NCBI RefSeq assembly: GCF_004011695.2 | Contig: NC_082412.1 | Coordinates: forward strand, 1,674,001-1,738,000 | Source: Ascochyta rabiei | Lineage: Eukaryota; Ascomycota; Dothideomycetes; Pleosporales; Didymellaceae | DNA length: 64,000 nt | Reading direction: 5' to 3' | Position numbers and translations under genes: made by a program | The notes under the pieces: generated by a model | Told to the model about the DNA's origin: nothing | The model's input: only the letters and a program-made list of their open reading frames with translations | The model's database searches: none | In this document: positions 63,917 through 64,000 of the stretch, piece by piece | Position numbering within the stretch: the stretch's first letter is position 1 | Layout: each line of letters begins with the position of its first letter

Positions 63917-64000
63917 TCACTTGACAAGCACCCAATCTTCCACCTCGCCCTGCTTTTCCTGCACCTTCTCTGTGCGCACCACCTCCCAGTCATCTTCCAT
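63917..64000 (-). CDS. C-terminus of a gene extending past the right edge
   Basis: The last 27 codons of a minus-strand frame are visible: 'DDWEVVRTEKVQEKQGEVED' then W-V-L-V-K and TGA at 63919-63917. The acidic, Trp-containing tail looks like a genuine protein end and is unlike the flanking DNA. The Met at 64000 may be internal. Too short to identify. Confidence 0.5.
   Translation of the reverse strand: MEDDWEVVRTEKVQEKQGEVEDWVLVK

Noticed and set aside
1..64000. CRISPR array, phage or bacterial operon
   Set aside because: Introns, nuclear-type tRNAs and fungal gene families throughout; no spaced direct-repeat array was seen.

Overview
The window comes from the nuclear genome of a filamentous ascomycete, most likely a Dothideomycete. 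The genes have short (about 45-75 nt) GT-AG introns with CTAAC/CTGAC-like branch sites. Fungal-only families are present (HET-domain proteins, a Spg1-type septation GTPase, a heme-thiolate peroxidase, GH78 and GH31 secreted glycosidases, a BYS1/thaumatin-like secreted protein), and some gene relics carry transition-type nonsense mutations of the kind RIP leaves. The class assignment is inference from gene content and style; no species can be named. All exon structures were worked out by hand, and in each spliced model the exon lengths sum to a multiple of three.

Layout. 0-3.4 kb: 3'-truncated TauD-type dioxygenase, then a gene-poor stretch with a frameshifted membrane-protein relic. 3.4-15 kb: dense housekeeping block with exosome CSL4, septation GTPase Spg1/Tem1, ribosome-assembly WD40 protein RRB1, an RFTS-domain protein resembling Raf2/DIM-7, mitochondrial EF-Tu (TUF1) and, divergently, mitochondrial 3-hydroxyisobutyryl-CoA hydrolase (EHD3). 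15-19 kb: three coiled-coil proteins of unknown function, one with an unresolved frame break. 19.8-23.6 kb: secreted proteins (BYS1-like; GH78 alpha-L-rhamnosidase). 23.6-35.3 kb: accessory region with a dead HET gene beside an intact one, an A+T-rich gene-free island with poly-G tracts and 26-bp inverted ends, a frameshifted small relic, a heme-thiolate peroxidase, a small membrane protein and a small gene interrupted by TAA. 35.6-45.7 kb: DEAH RNA helicase, aprataxin (HNT3), TRAP-alpha-like ER protein whose leader and start codon are duplicated as an inverted repeat, and a CCCH zinc-finger protein. 46.5-48.7 kb: decayed MFS transporter. 48.7-64 kb: BMT6 rRNA methyltransferase, CMD/AhpD-like protein, PRP19, RING/SIM protein (candidate SUMO-targeted ubiquitin ligase), PHS1 dehydratase, secreted GH31 alpha-glucosidase, tRNA-Thr and tRNA-Ser 42 bp apart, DUF1308 protein, SRP9/21 subunit, and the last 27 codons of another gene.

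Functionally this is ordinary chromosome with an accessory insert. RNA metabolism and ribosome/SRP biology are over-represented (CSL4, RRB1, DEAH helicase, BMT6, PRP19, SRP9/21). The accessory part shows gene decay (HET, MFS, membrane relic, nonsense-interrupted gene) next to secreted enzymes. The most unusual signals are the inverted leader duplication at 42.6-43.2 kb, the RFTS protein with a heterochromatin-type architecture, the TAA-interrupted frame at 34.9 kb, the tRNA pair without an intervening Pol III terminator, and introns that are GC-AG or are stop-free multiples of three. No clearly new multi-gene system was recognised.
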